Assembly (NCBI RefSeq): GCF_001955535.1
Contig: NZ_MPVN01000013.1
Span: 1 to 48,672, forward strand
Direction: 5' to 3'
Origin: Paenibacillus sp. FSL H7-0326
GTDB taxonomy: Bacteria > Bacillota > Bacilli > Paenibacillales > Paenibacillaceae
Length of the DNA stretch: 48,672 nt
Positions 41,784-48,672 of this stretch are shown here, piece after piece. The notes under the pieces were generated by a model that was not told the DNA's origin, made no database searches, and saw only the letters and a list, made by a program, of their open reading frames with translations. Each line of letters begins with the position of its first letter. Position 1 is the stretch's first letter. The position numbers were made by a program, and so were the translations under genes.

Positions 41784-41816
41784 CAAAAAAGCCATCTCTA
41801 TAAAAGAGAATGGCTT
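41784..41816 (-). terminator. Terminator after tRNA-Ser
   Basis: AAGCCAT/ATGGCTT arms with an inner TCTC/AGAG pair, followed by a run of six U on the minus strand, 15 nt past the tRNA 3' end. Confidence 0.85.
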
Positions 41817-41830
41817 GATTATGTTATGTA

Positions 41831-41919
41831 TGGCGGAGAGGATGGGATTCGAACCCATGTGGGCTTGCACCCTAACGGTTTTCAAGACCGCCCCGTTATG
41901 ACCGCTTCGGTACCTCTCC
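41831..41919 (-). tRNA. tRNA-Ser (anticodon UGA)
   Basis: An 89-nt tRNA with an 8-bp-style long variable arm typical of serine tRNAs. The acceptor strands GGAGAGG/CCTCTCC pair, the anticodon loop CTTGAAA gives UGA, the T-arm has GGTTCGAATCC, and the 3' CCA is encoded. It lies downstream of serS, as in Bacillus. Confidence 0.97.
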
Positions 41920-41974
41920 AGGATAAAATAATGCTTTATTTGGCGTTACATTTATATAACGCGTAACAAAAATT

Positions 41975-42003
41975 ATTTTATCACAGCTAGTACACAATTG
42001 CAA
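41975..42003 (-). promoter_or_regulatory. tRNA-Ser promoter
   Basis: The minus strand has TTGCAA (41998-42003), 17 nt, TAAAAT (41975-41980), about 55 nt before the tRNA. A GCGTTA/TAACGC palindrome lies between them and the tRNA. Confidence 0.6.
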
Positions 42004-42053
42004 GTTGTTATTTATAATTTATATCCTAATCAGCAATATAGAAGACATCATCT

Positions 42054-43337
42054 TTACTTCTTAGATGTAATTTTCTCTACTCCACCCATATATGGAACGA
42101 GTACTTTTGGAATGATGACACTTCCATCTTCCTGCTGATAATTCTCCAGAATAGCTGCTACCGTTCTGCCTACCGCTAGTCCAGATCCGTTCAGTGTATG
42201 CAAAAATTCAGGCTTAGCCTTTGCTTCTCTGCGGAAACGAATATTTGCCCGTCTAGCTTGGAAATCCTCACAGTTAGAGCAAGAGGAGATCTCGCGGTAC
42301 ATCCCGCTCTCAGGCAGCCATACTTCAAGGTCATACGTCTTCGCTGACGTAAAGCCCATATCTGCCGTACAGAGCGCCATAACGCGATAAGGGAGCTCCA
42401 GAAGCTGTAGAACACGTTCTGCGTTGCGGGTCATCTCTTCGAGTTCTTCATAAGAGTTCTCAGGCAGCGAGAATTTCAGCATCTCTACTTTGTTGAATTG
42501 GTGCTGTCTGATCAGACCTCTTGTGTCACGCCCTGCCGATCCGGCTTCAGAACGGAAGCAGGAGCTGTAAGCAACAAATTTCTGAGGCAGTTCTTCTGCA
42601 GGAATAATTTCCTCGCGGTGATAGTTCGTTACCGGTACTTCTGCAGTTGGAATCAAGTAATACTCGGTATCCTTGATCTTGAACAGGTCCTCTTCGAATT
42701 TGGGCAGCTGCCCTGTACCATACAGACTATCCTGATTAACAATCATCGGAGGCAGAATCTCTTCATAACCATGATGATTACTATGAAGGTCCATCATGAA
42801 GTTAATCAATGCCCGTTCAAGACGTGCACCTAGACCTTTGTAGAAAGTAAATCTAGAGCCTGTTACCTTAGCAGCAGCTTCAAAATCAAGTATTCCCAGC
42901 TCCCCAGCCACATCCCAGTGCGCTTTCGGTGCGAAGCTGAACTCTCTTGCTTCAGACCAGCGGCGAACCTCAACATTGTCATCCTCAGAAGCACCTATTG
43001 GAACACTCTCATGAGGCAGGTTTGGAATTGCCATCGTCATATCATTGATATCGGATTCAAGCGTACGAATCTCTTCATCCATTTGCTTAATACGATCAGA
43101 TACTTCGCGCATCTCCAGAATTAGCTCTTCTGCATCTTCTTTGTTCTTCTTACGCTTAGCCACTTCACCGGATACCGTATTCCGTCGATTCTTTAGGTGT
43201 TCTACCTCTTGCAGCAATTCGCGGCGACGCAGATCCAGTTTAGGGAATTCTGCAATAAGCTCCACTGATTTACCTCGGTTTTGAAGTGCTTGCTCTACTC
43301 GACCGAAGTCATTTCGTAATATTTTAACATCTAACAC
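42054..43337 (-). CDS. serS: Seryl-tRNA synthetase
   Basis: This 427-residue class II synthetase has an N-terminal long antiparallel coiled coil (about 28-100) that grips the tRNA variable arm. The class II core follows: motif 2 FRSEAGSAGRDTRGL and motif 3 GSGLAVGRTVAAILE. The start is GTG 43337 behind TAGGAGGG. The 123-nt gap upstream contains a terminator-like hairpin but no T-box leader, in contrast to Bacillus serS. Confidence 0.98.
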   Translation of the reverse strand: MLDVKILRNDFGRVEQALQNRGKSVELIAEFPKLDLRRRELLQEVEHLKNRRNTVSGEVAKRKKNKEDAEELILEMREVSDRIKQMDEEIRTLESDINDMTMAIPNLPHESVPIGASEDDNVEVRRWSEAREFSFAPKAHWDVAGELGILDFEAAAKVTGSRFTFYKGLGARLERALINFMMDLHSNHHGYEEILPPMIVNQDSLYGTGQLPKFEEDLFKIKDTEYYLIPTAEVPVTNYHREEIIPAEELPQKFVAYSSCFRSEAGSAGRDTRGLIRQHQFNKVEMLKFSLPENSYEELEEMTRNAERVLQLLELPYRVMALCTADMGFTSAKTYDLEVWLPESGMYREISSCSNCEDFQARRANIRFRREAKAKPEFLHTLNGSGLAVGRTVAAILENYQQEDGSVIIPKVLVPYMGGVEKITSKK

Positions 43338-43369
43338 GAATAATCCCTCCTACGAAAACAACCTTGTCT

Positions 43370-43421
43370 GAAAAATAGCAAAAGCTTCTCCCGCATAGCT
43401 TATACAAGCCTGTGGGAGAAG
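43370..43421 (-). terminator. Hairpin between pdxT and serS
   Basis: CTTCTCCC (43414-43421) and GGGAGAAG (43385-43392) pair on the minus strand, followed by the U-rich CTTTTGCTATTTTT. It probably terminates pdxT transcripts, at least partly. Confidence 0.65.
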
Positions 43422-43460
43422 TGTCCGTGCCTTACCCGGGCAAGATCGTTCAAAGTACAC

Positions 43461-44045
43461 TTATCTCAAACGTTGCAGGCTGCCCTCTACCATCTGCACA
43501 AAATACTGATGTAATCGGTAATCATCCGTGAGCTCCGGATGGAAGGAGCATGCGAGCAAATGCCCTTGACGGGCTGTCACGATTTCATCTTGATACGTAG
43601 ATAGAACCGTAACCTCATCTCCAATAGATTGAATGAGCGGAGCACGAATAAACACTGCACGTACCGTCTCTTCGATGCCAACCATCTGCAAGTCAGTCTC
43701 AAAGCTCTCACGCTGACGGCCAAAAGCATTTCTTGAAACCGTCATGTTCATCAGTCCGAGATGTGGTTCTTCACCGCCGGCAATCCGCTCAGCAAGCACA
43801 ATCATACCAGCACAAGTGCCGAATATAGGCTTACCAGCAGCGGAAAAATGCCGAATTGCATCAATGAAGTTATACTTCCTCATCAGCTTACCGATGGTTG
43901 TACTCTCTCCACCAGGAATAATCAAACCATCTATTTCGTTTAATTGCTCCACCTTCTTAACAGAGACGCCTACACCACCAGCAAGCTCTACGCTTCGAAT
44001 ATGCTCAGCTACTGCACCTTGTAGCGCCAATACACCAATCTTCAT
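43461..44045 (-). CDS. pdxT: Pyridoxal 5'-phosphate synthase glutaminase subunit PdxT
   Basis: This 194-residue class I glutaminase has an intact site: PGGESTTIGKL, the nucleophile Cys in FGTCAGMI, and the His/Glu pair in CSFHPELTDD. It releases ammonia from glutamine and passes it to PdxS, which builds PLP from ribose-5-phosphate and glyceraldehyde-3-phosphate. PdxT is inactive without PdxS in the families studied. The pdxS directly upstream here is a ruin, so PdxT needs a second pdxS elsewhere or has lost its job. The open frame shows no sign of decay. Confidence 0.96.
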   Translation of the reverse strand: MKIGVLALQGAVAEHIRSVELAGGVGVSVKKVEQLNEIDGLIIPGGESTTIGKLMRKYNFIDAIRHFSAAGKPIFGTCAGMIVLAERIAGGEEPHLGLMNMTVSRNAFGRQRESFETDLQMVGIEETVRAVFIRAPLIQSIGDEVTVLSTYQDEIVTARQGHLLACSFHPELTDDYRLHQYFVQMVEGSLQRLR

Positions 44046-44063
44046 CTCGGTTTCCCTTCTCTC

Positions 44064-44277
44064 TTACCATTCGCGATCGGATATACGTTCTGCTAGATAT
44101 TTCAATCCCTTTCATAGGCGCACCGACTGCACGAATGTCTGAACTACCGCTCAAGAGCCATAACCGCAGTTGCACCTGATGAACTTTGCCTGCTCTGCGT
44201 TTATGACGCCCATGATAACGCCGCCTTCTTGCATTTATGCCATGCCTCTTTTAACACGAGATGTTCTTTGTTTCCAT
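44064..44277 (-). pseudogene. pdxS: Decayed pdxS (PLP synthase subunit), about 3/4 deleted
   Basis: The minus strand just before pdxT still encodes the PdxS N-terminus: VKRGMA, a stop (TAA 44235-44237), then MQEGGVIMGVINAEQAK. A +1 frame shift leads to SGATAVMALE and a DIRAVGA fragment. Then comes a jump to the PdxS C-terminal phrase PMKGIEIS and, in another frame, a relic of the ending (AEREW-like, stop at 44064-44066). Intact PdxS is about 294 residues. Only about 214 nt remain, so roughly residues 55-270, including the catalytic lysines, are gone. The spacing of 18 nt to pdxT is that of a normal pdxS-pdxT operon. Confidence 0.88.
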
Positions 44278-44578
44278 ATCCTTTTTTAGGCCCCCATAAT
44301 ATGCAACAGTTCTTCCACATAGGTCCCTATAAATAAGGTGTGTATACTTCGAAAAACATATTATATTTATCGACCATAAAATAGAATTCTAACTTGATAT
44401 TTTACCTTAAACAACCTTATTATACAACAATTTTACTGGAATTGATGTTATAACCGATGATCACCTGGCCGTGAAAATGAACGTAGTGCATCTTGCTCTC
44501 ATTGCCTGTCTAATTGTCATTATCTCCGCTGTGCACGATTTTATTTGACTTAAGTGATTTGGCTTGAGGTACCATCAC

Positions 44579-46003
44579 TTAGAACAAATTTTTGATACTG
44601 TCGAACATATCACCGAAGAAGTCACCAATTGCACGGAACATTAGACTGAACCAGCCGGCTTTTTCTACAGGCCCTGAGGTTACCAGATTTACTGTTTGTA
44701 CCTGTTCACTTGCCATTCCTTCAATTTTGTAAGTGTACGTGATCGTGCCTGCTTTGGCTCCAGCCTCTACAGGTGCAGTTAGTCCTTCTCCTTCAAAGCT
44801 TGTCTCAAAAGTTGGTGTCGGATTCTCTGTCCCTTTAGGTACGAGGAAATTCACTGCCTGTTCCGTTACGACTGGTGCTTCTTTCTCCTTACCTTTTAGC
44901 ACTGGAGCTGTTTCTGCACCTGGAACGACGCTCTTGGCAGCTACGACCTGCTTCACCTCAAAATTATCGAAGCCGTAATCAAGCACCTTCTTCGTTTCAG
45001 TAAACCGGCTAGATTGTGAATCAGCACCCATAACGACACTAATCAGGCGCATCCCATCTCGTTCAGCCGTACCCGTAAAATTGTTGCCTGCTCTTGCCGT
45101 ATGTCCTGTCTTTAATCCATCCAGACCCTCGTAAGCAAACTGCTTGAAGTTCGTAATGTCTTTGTTCGATTCAAGCATCCAGTTCCAGTTCACCATCGGC
45201 TCTTGATCCGTTTCACGGAATTTTAGAGATGGAATCGCTGTATATTTGGCAAAATCGGGATGGTCAGTAATGATGTATTTAGCCAATATTGCTGCATCCA
45301 TTGCTGACATCGTAATTTCCTGATCTTCAGCTGGACGGAATTCCTCAGGCATATCTGCACGGTCAAGGCCCGTCGAGTTGATGAAATGGGTTTTCGTTAA
45401 TCCCATCCGCTTGGCTTCTTCATTCATGAGCTTAACAAACTCTTGTTCAGAGCCAGCGACATGCTCTGCAAGCGCCACGGTTGCGTCATTAGCTGATCCT
45501 ACAGCCATCGCTATGTACAGCTCTTCTACTGTATGCGTGTCCCCTTCTGCCAGGAAGATCCGTGAGCCCTCACTGCTGGCTGCGTTTTTCTTGACGGTAA
45601 CTTCTGTATCCCACGAAAGCTCCCCTTGTTTGACCTTCTCAGCTACAATGTACTCCGTCATCATCTTGGTCATACTCGCAGGCGCCAAAGCCTCGTCCGC
45701 ATTGACAGATAGAAGCACCTCTCCTGTAGTTGGCTCCAACAATACTGCTGCCTTCACGTTAAGTTTAACCGAGTCTGGAGACGGAACCTTAGCTGTTGCT
45801 GCTGTTGTTGCCGCAGTCGTTTCAGCTGTCGTATCTGTATTTGTTGTCGTTGCTGTGGCTACCGGAACGGAAGCTCCAAACACAGCTGCTGGAAGCACCG
45901 CCATGGAGAGCATGTTTATGACCATAACCGTAGCAATCCTCTTCTTCATTTTCGCCTTCTTTCCCTTAGTGGAATGCTCTAATAATTGGTTGTATTTCTT
46001 CAA
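44579..46003 (-). CDS. dacA: D-alanyl-D-alanine carboxypeptidase DacA (PBP5)
   Basis: This 474-residue enzyme trims the terminal D-Ala from peptidoglycan stem peptides. The signal peptide (about 20-43) is followed by an unusual Thr/Ala-rich linker (about 46-72). The serine peptidase motifs are SMTK, SAN (GSANDATVA) and KTGHT. A C-terminal beta domain and an amphipathic helix (FSLMFRAIGDFFGDMFDSI) anchor it to the membrane. TTG 46003 has GAGGAGG 11 nt upstream. ATG 45949 is an alternative with a weaker site. In Bacillus pdxS-pdxT follow it directly. Here the 300 nt after the stop are degenerate or non-coding. Confidence 0.96.
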   Translation of the reverse strand: MKKYNQLLEHSTKGKKAKMKKRIATVMVINMLSMAVLPAAVFGASVPVATATTTNTDTTAETTAATTAATAKVPSPDSVKLNVKAAVLLEPTTGEVLLSVNADEALAPASMTKMMTEYIVAEKVKQGELSWDTEVTVKKNAASSEGSRIFLAEGDTHTVEELYIAMAVGSANDATVALAEHVAGSEQEFVKLMNEEAKRMGLTKTHFINSTGLDRADMPEEFRPAEDQEITMSAMDAAILAKYIITDHPDFAKYTAIPSLKFRETDQEPMVNWNWMLESNKDITNFKQFAYEGLDGLKTGHTARAGNNFTGTAERDGMRLISVVMGADSQSSRFTETKKVLDYGFDNFEVKQVVAAKSVVPGAETAPVLKGKEKEAPVVTEQAVNFLVPKGTENPTPTFETSFEGEGLTAPVEAGAKAGTITYTYKIEGMASEQVQTVNLVTSGPVEKAGWFSLMFRAIGDFFGDMFDSIKNLF

Positions 46004-46174
46004 TGGAATAAATCCTCCTCTAATTTCTCAATCAATGTTGTGCAAAACCCAATGAAACAATCTAGTTACTTCGTATGCATGAATGCAATCGTGCCGAGAT
46101 TAAGAATCTATATTCTATAACGCAGTCATCCCAAGCCACAGGAGATGCATTGAATGGTAGGCAGATTTATCACA

Positions 46175-46209
46175 CTGTTGAAATGAGTTTAAAATAAGCG
46201 TTTCAACAG
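46175..46209. repeat. 9-bp perfect inverted repeat upstream of dacA
   Basis: CTGTTGAAA (46175-46183) and TTTCAACAG (46201-46209) are separated by 17 nt, about 170 nt upstream of dacA and 90 nt past the guaB stop region. There is no U-run, so it looks more like an operator or RNA hairpin than a terminator. The rest of 46004-46261 shows no gene. TATAGA near 46110-46118 may be a -10. Confidence 0.55.
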
Positions 46210-46261
46210 CGATTCATATAGCGGAACAAGCACTGTTTCATTTTAACACACGATATTGTGC

Positions 46262-46300
46262 AAAAAAAGACAGGTCAGGTTAATTTCAACCTGCCTGTCT
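46262..46300 (-). terminator. Terminator after guaB
   Basis: Arms AGACAGGnnAGGTT / AACCTnnCCTGTCT (46268-46300, one internal mismatch) are followed by seven U on the minus strand, about 55 nt past the guaB stop. Confidence 0.88.
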
Positions 46301-46353
46301 ATATTCATAAGATTCTATATGATGAAGAAATCATCCGTATAGAGAATTATATT

Positions 46354-47817
46354 CTACAAAGCGTAGTTAGGCGCTTCCTTCGTAATTTGTACGTCATGCG
46401 GATGGCTCTCGCGCAAGCCTGCATTCGTGATCCGAATGAACTGCGTGTCGTTACGAAGCTGATCCAGATTTTCTGTTCCGCAATAACCCATACCTGCACG
46501 AAGACCACCCATAAGCTGATGAACCGTGTCGCTTAGTGGACCTTTGTAAGCTACGCGTCCCTCAATTCCTTCCGGTACAAGCTTCTTGCTCTGATCATTA
46601 TCTTGGAAGTAACGGTCTGCACTACCTTTCTTCATAGCGCTGATCGAGCCCATACCCCGATATCCTTTGAAACGACGGCCTTGGTAAATTTCAAACTCAC
46701 CAGGGCTTTCTTCCGTACCTGCAAACAAGCTTCCCAGCATAACAGCATGGGCTCCAGCAGCAAGTGCCTTCGTAATTTCTCCGGAGTATTTAATACCTCC
46801 ATCTGCAATGATAGGAACGTTATATTCTCGTGCAACAGAAGCACAATCGTATATCGCAGTAACTTGAGGTACGCCGATACCCGCTACGACACGAGTCGTA
46901 CAAATCGAACCTGGACCAATACCGACCTTAACTACAGATGCGCCGGCTTCGATAAGCTCACGAGTCGCTTCGCCTGTTGCCACGTTACCTGCAATGATCG
47001 TCAGTTCCGGGTATAGACCACGTAGTTTGCGAACCGCATCAATAATGTTTTTGCTGTGTCCATGTGCTGAATCGATGGAGATCAAGTCTACTCCGGCCTT
47101 AACCAGAGCTTCTGTACGCTCGTACAGATCTTGAGAGATACCAACCGCTGCACCCACCACAAGACGTCCTTGTGCATCTTTGGCTGCGTGAGGGAACTGG
47201 ATTGCTTTTTCAATATCTTTGATCGTAATAAGCCCTTTGAGTGTATTCGTTTCATCAACCAAAGGAAGTTTCTCAATTTTATGCTTTTGCAGGATCTCTT
47301 CAGCCTGATCCAAAGTTGTACCCACCGGTGCAGTAACCAAGTTCTCGCTTGTCATTACTTCGGAGATTTTGATGTTGTAATCATGGATGAAACGCAAATC
47401 GCGGTTAGTAAGGATACCAACAAGCTTCTGCTGATCATCCACGATAGGAACACCAGAGATACGATATTTAGCCATAACTCCTTCGGCATCGGATACCAAA
47501 TGATCTCTAGTCAATGAAAAAGGATTTGTAATGACGCCACTCTCGGAACGCTTAACACGATCCACTTCCTCTGCTTGCTGCTCTGCTGTCATATTCTTAT
47601 GAATAATACCAATACCGCCTTCTCTTGCGATGGCAATAGCCAAAGGAGCTTCTGTAACAGTGTCCATTGCAGCACTAATGAGTGGAATATTAAGCTTGAT
47701 ATTCTCGCTCAAACGAACCGATACATCAACTTGTTTAGGCAAAACCTCAGATTTACGAGGCACCAACAATACATCATCAAACGTTAAACCTTCTTTACCG
47801 AACTTATCTTCCCACAC
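46354..47817 (-). CDS. guaB: IMP dehydrogenase
   Basis: This 487-residue enzyme oxidises IMP to XMP, the committed step of GMP synthesis. The TIM-barrel core is interrupted by two CBS domains (about 95-205). The catalytic loop GPGSICTTRVVAG contains the active Cys, and the mobile flap (YRGMGSISAMKKGSADRY) is complete. The start is GTG 47817 with AAAGGAGG upstream. It is the first gene after the rRNA operon, as in Bacillus, but the yaaC gene that precedes it there is missing. Confidence 0.98.
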   Translation of the reverse strand: MWEDKFGKEGLTFDDVLLVPRKSEVLPKQVDVSVRLSENIKLNIPLISAAMDTVTEAPLAIAIAREGGIGIIHKNMTAEQQAEEVDRVKRSESGVITNPFSLTRDHLVSDAEGVMAKYRISGVPIVDDQQKLVGILTNRDLRFIHDYNIKISEVMTSENLVTAPVGTTLDQAEEILQKHKIEKLPLVDETNTLKGLITIKDIEKAIQFPHAAKDAQGRLVVGAAVGISQDLYERTEALVKAGVDLISIDSAHGHSKNIIDAVRKLRGLYPELTIIAGNVATGEATRELIEAGASVVKVGIGPGSICTTRVVAGIGVPQVTAIYDCASVAREYNVPIIADGGIKYSGEITKALAAGAHAVMLGSLFAGTEESPGEFEIYQGRRFKGYRGMGSISAMKKGSADRYFQDNDQSKKLVPEGIEGRVAYKGPLSDTVHQLMGGLRAGMGYCGTENLDQLRNDTQFIRITNAGLRESHPHDVQITKEAPNYAL

Positions 47818-47911
47818 CAGGATGTTCCTCCTTTATTTATATAGCCTTAAAGATCCGAAAATCAGCCCCATTTGAGAACTTTCGACCGTTTTCTGAAAAT
47901 ATATTATTGCC

Positions 47912-47941
47912 ATCTTAGCAAAGGCCCATTTGGACTGTCAA
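47912..47941 (-). promoter_or_regulatory. guaB promoter
   Basis: The minus strand has TTGACA (47936-47941), 18 nt, TAAGAT (47912-47917). It gives a leader of about 90 nt. The stretch 47942-48116 between this and the rRNA terminator shows no gene. Confidence 0.7.
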
Positions 47942-48116
47942 GGAAAAGTAACCTGCTATGAAAGAGTGTATTGCACTAGAAAAACAAGTGTATCTGACAT
48001 GCGGACAAAACCTAATTTAATCCAGTACTGACACTCTTACTTCGAAGAATTGTATTTCAATGAGCTTACACCATCTATGATATAGAATGCATCTTTTTCA
48101 TGTAATTTATCGCTAA

Positions 48117-48153
48117 AAAAATAAAAAAACCACCGTCGTAATCGACAGTGGTT
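48117..48153 (-). terminator. Terminator of the rRNA operon
   Basis: AACCACTGTCG/CGACGGTGGTT (one G-U) with a short loop, then TTTTTTTATTTTTTT on the minus strand, just after 5S. Confidence 0.9.
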
Positions 48154-48159
48154 CTTTGC

Positions 48160-48273
48160 TTGGCGACGTCCTACTCTCCCAGGACCCTGCGGTCCAAGTA
48201 CCATCGGCGCTGGAGGGCTTAACGGTCGTGTTCGGGATGGGTACGTGTGGAACCCCTCCGCTATCGCCACCAA
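48160..48273 (-). rRNA. rrf: 5S ribosomal RNA
   Basis: The minus strand shows TTTGGTGGCGATAGCGG at the 5' end, the conserved GTTAAGCCCTCCAGCG region and the 3' complement ending in TAGGACGTCGCCAA. Length is about 114-117 nt, and the ends are approximate. Confidence 0.95.
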
Positions 48274-48444
48274 ACATGATTTTTGCGCTGTGATATCTTC
48301 GGCGAATCATCACCAGCAAAATATCAATCCTTAAAAAGGACATGCAGCTTCAAATCTTTACAAGGATTTGCTCCCTGAAAACTAGATACGAAACAATTCA
48401 CGATTTATGCTTATGCTTTCGAAGCAAGTTTTCTTCGAAAACTC

Positions 48445-48672
48445 TTAGGATAAGCCCTCGACCGATTAGTACTGGTCAGCTCCATGCATTGCTGCACTTC
48501 CACCCCCAGCCTATCTACCTCGTCGTCTTCAAGGGGTCTTACTAGTTGGGAAATCTCATCTTGAGGGGGGCTTCACGCTTAGATGCTTTCAGCGCTTATC
48601 CCGTCCGTACATAGCTACCCAGCGGTGCTCCTGGCGGAACAACTGGTACACCAGCGGTACGTCCATCCCGGT
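48445..48672 (-). rRNA. rrl: 23S ribosomal RNA, 3' end (gene continues off the right edge)
   Basis: The minus strand carries the 23S 3' terminal sequence (GTACTAATCGGTCGAGGGCT, near 48454-48473) and upstream 23S sequence to the edge. The 23S-5S spacer (48274-48444) contains the processing phrase CCTGAAAACTAGATACGAAAC as read on the plus strand and no tRNA. Confidence 0.95.

Noticed and set aside
44477..44548. A 24-codon hydrophobic plus-strand reading frame between dacA and the pdxS remnant (MNVVHLALIACLIVIISAV...), resembling a type I toxin peptide.
   Set aside because: There is no ribosome binding site and no antisense promoter or hairpin pair. It lies in a decaying region, and a chance hydrophobic frame is likely.

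Overview
The window is ordinary chromosome from a low-to-mid GC, endospore-forming Firmicute. The genus is most likely Paenibacillus. That rests on the 16S fragment, the gene content (bofA, spo0F, sspP, a spore-type class A PBP, a sporulation-kinase-like histidine kinase) and the gene order. Almost all housekeeping genes read on the minus strand, away from an rRNA operon whose 3' end (23S, 5S) lies at the right edge. The 5' end of another 16S gene lies at the left edge. This is the origin-proximal segment that follows gyrA in Bacillus, shown in reverse.

Layout from the right edge, in transcription order. First come 23S-5S, guaB, dacA, a ruined pdxS, an intact pdxT, serS, tRNA-Ser(UGA), an orphan gene with the tiny spore gene sspP, and a lipoprotein. 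Then comes a plus-strand pair (tadA and a GNAT acetyltransferase) divergent from a large PAS histidine kinase, followed by rluF, motAB (plus), an orphan, a pterin dehydratase, a cytochrome c and a GNAT. Next is a cell-envelope stretch on the plus strand: an NlpC/P60 hydrolase behind a c-di-AMP riboswitch, a two-gene unit of an M1 metallopeptidase and a membrane protein, and a class A PBP. Then come the seven-subunit Mrp Na+/H+ antiporter operon (MrpA and MrpB fused), speE-speB, ywiB-argS, an intracellular-type subtilase, rpoE, pyrG, spo0F, fbaA, murA, rho and rpmE. The far end is the classical scr, dnaX, yaaK, recR, yaaL, bofA, rrn block.

In Bacillus subtilis the rpmE-to-pbpG genes lie on the other side of oriC from the dnaX-to-guaB genes. 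Here the two sets form one continuous ori-proximal block. The work done is core biology: translation (rRNA, SRP RNA, L31, ArgS, SerS, TadA, RluF), replication and repair (DnaX, RecR), transcription (Rho, RpoE), nucleotides (PyrG, GuaB), cell wall (MurA, PBPs, NlpC/P60), polyamines, ion homeostasis, motility and sporulation signalling.

The observations most worth following are these. (1) A clearly recognisable but destroyed pdxS lies immediately upstream of an intact pdxT, so the usual vitamin B6 synthase pair is broken at this locus. (2) A DnaA-box cluster sits between the sporulation-type kinase and tadA. (3) An unclassified minus-strand structured RNA with mutually exclusive stems and an intrinsic terminator lies upstream of rpoE. 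(4) A c-di-AMP riboswitch abuts the start codon of its cell-wall hydrolase with no separate terminator visible. (5) serS has no room for a T-box. I saw no CRISPR array, prophage, insertion sequence or defence island.
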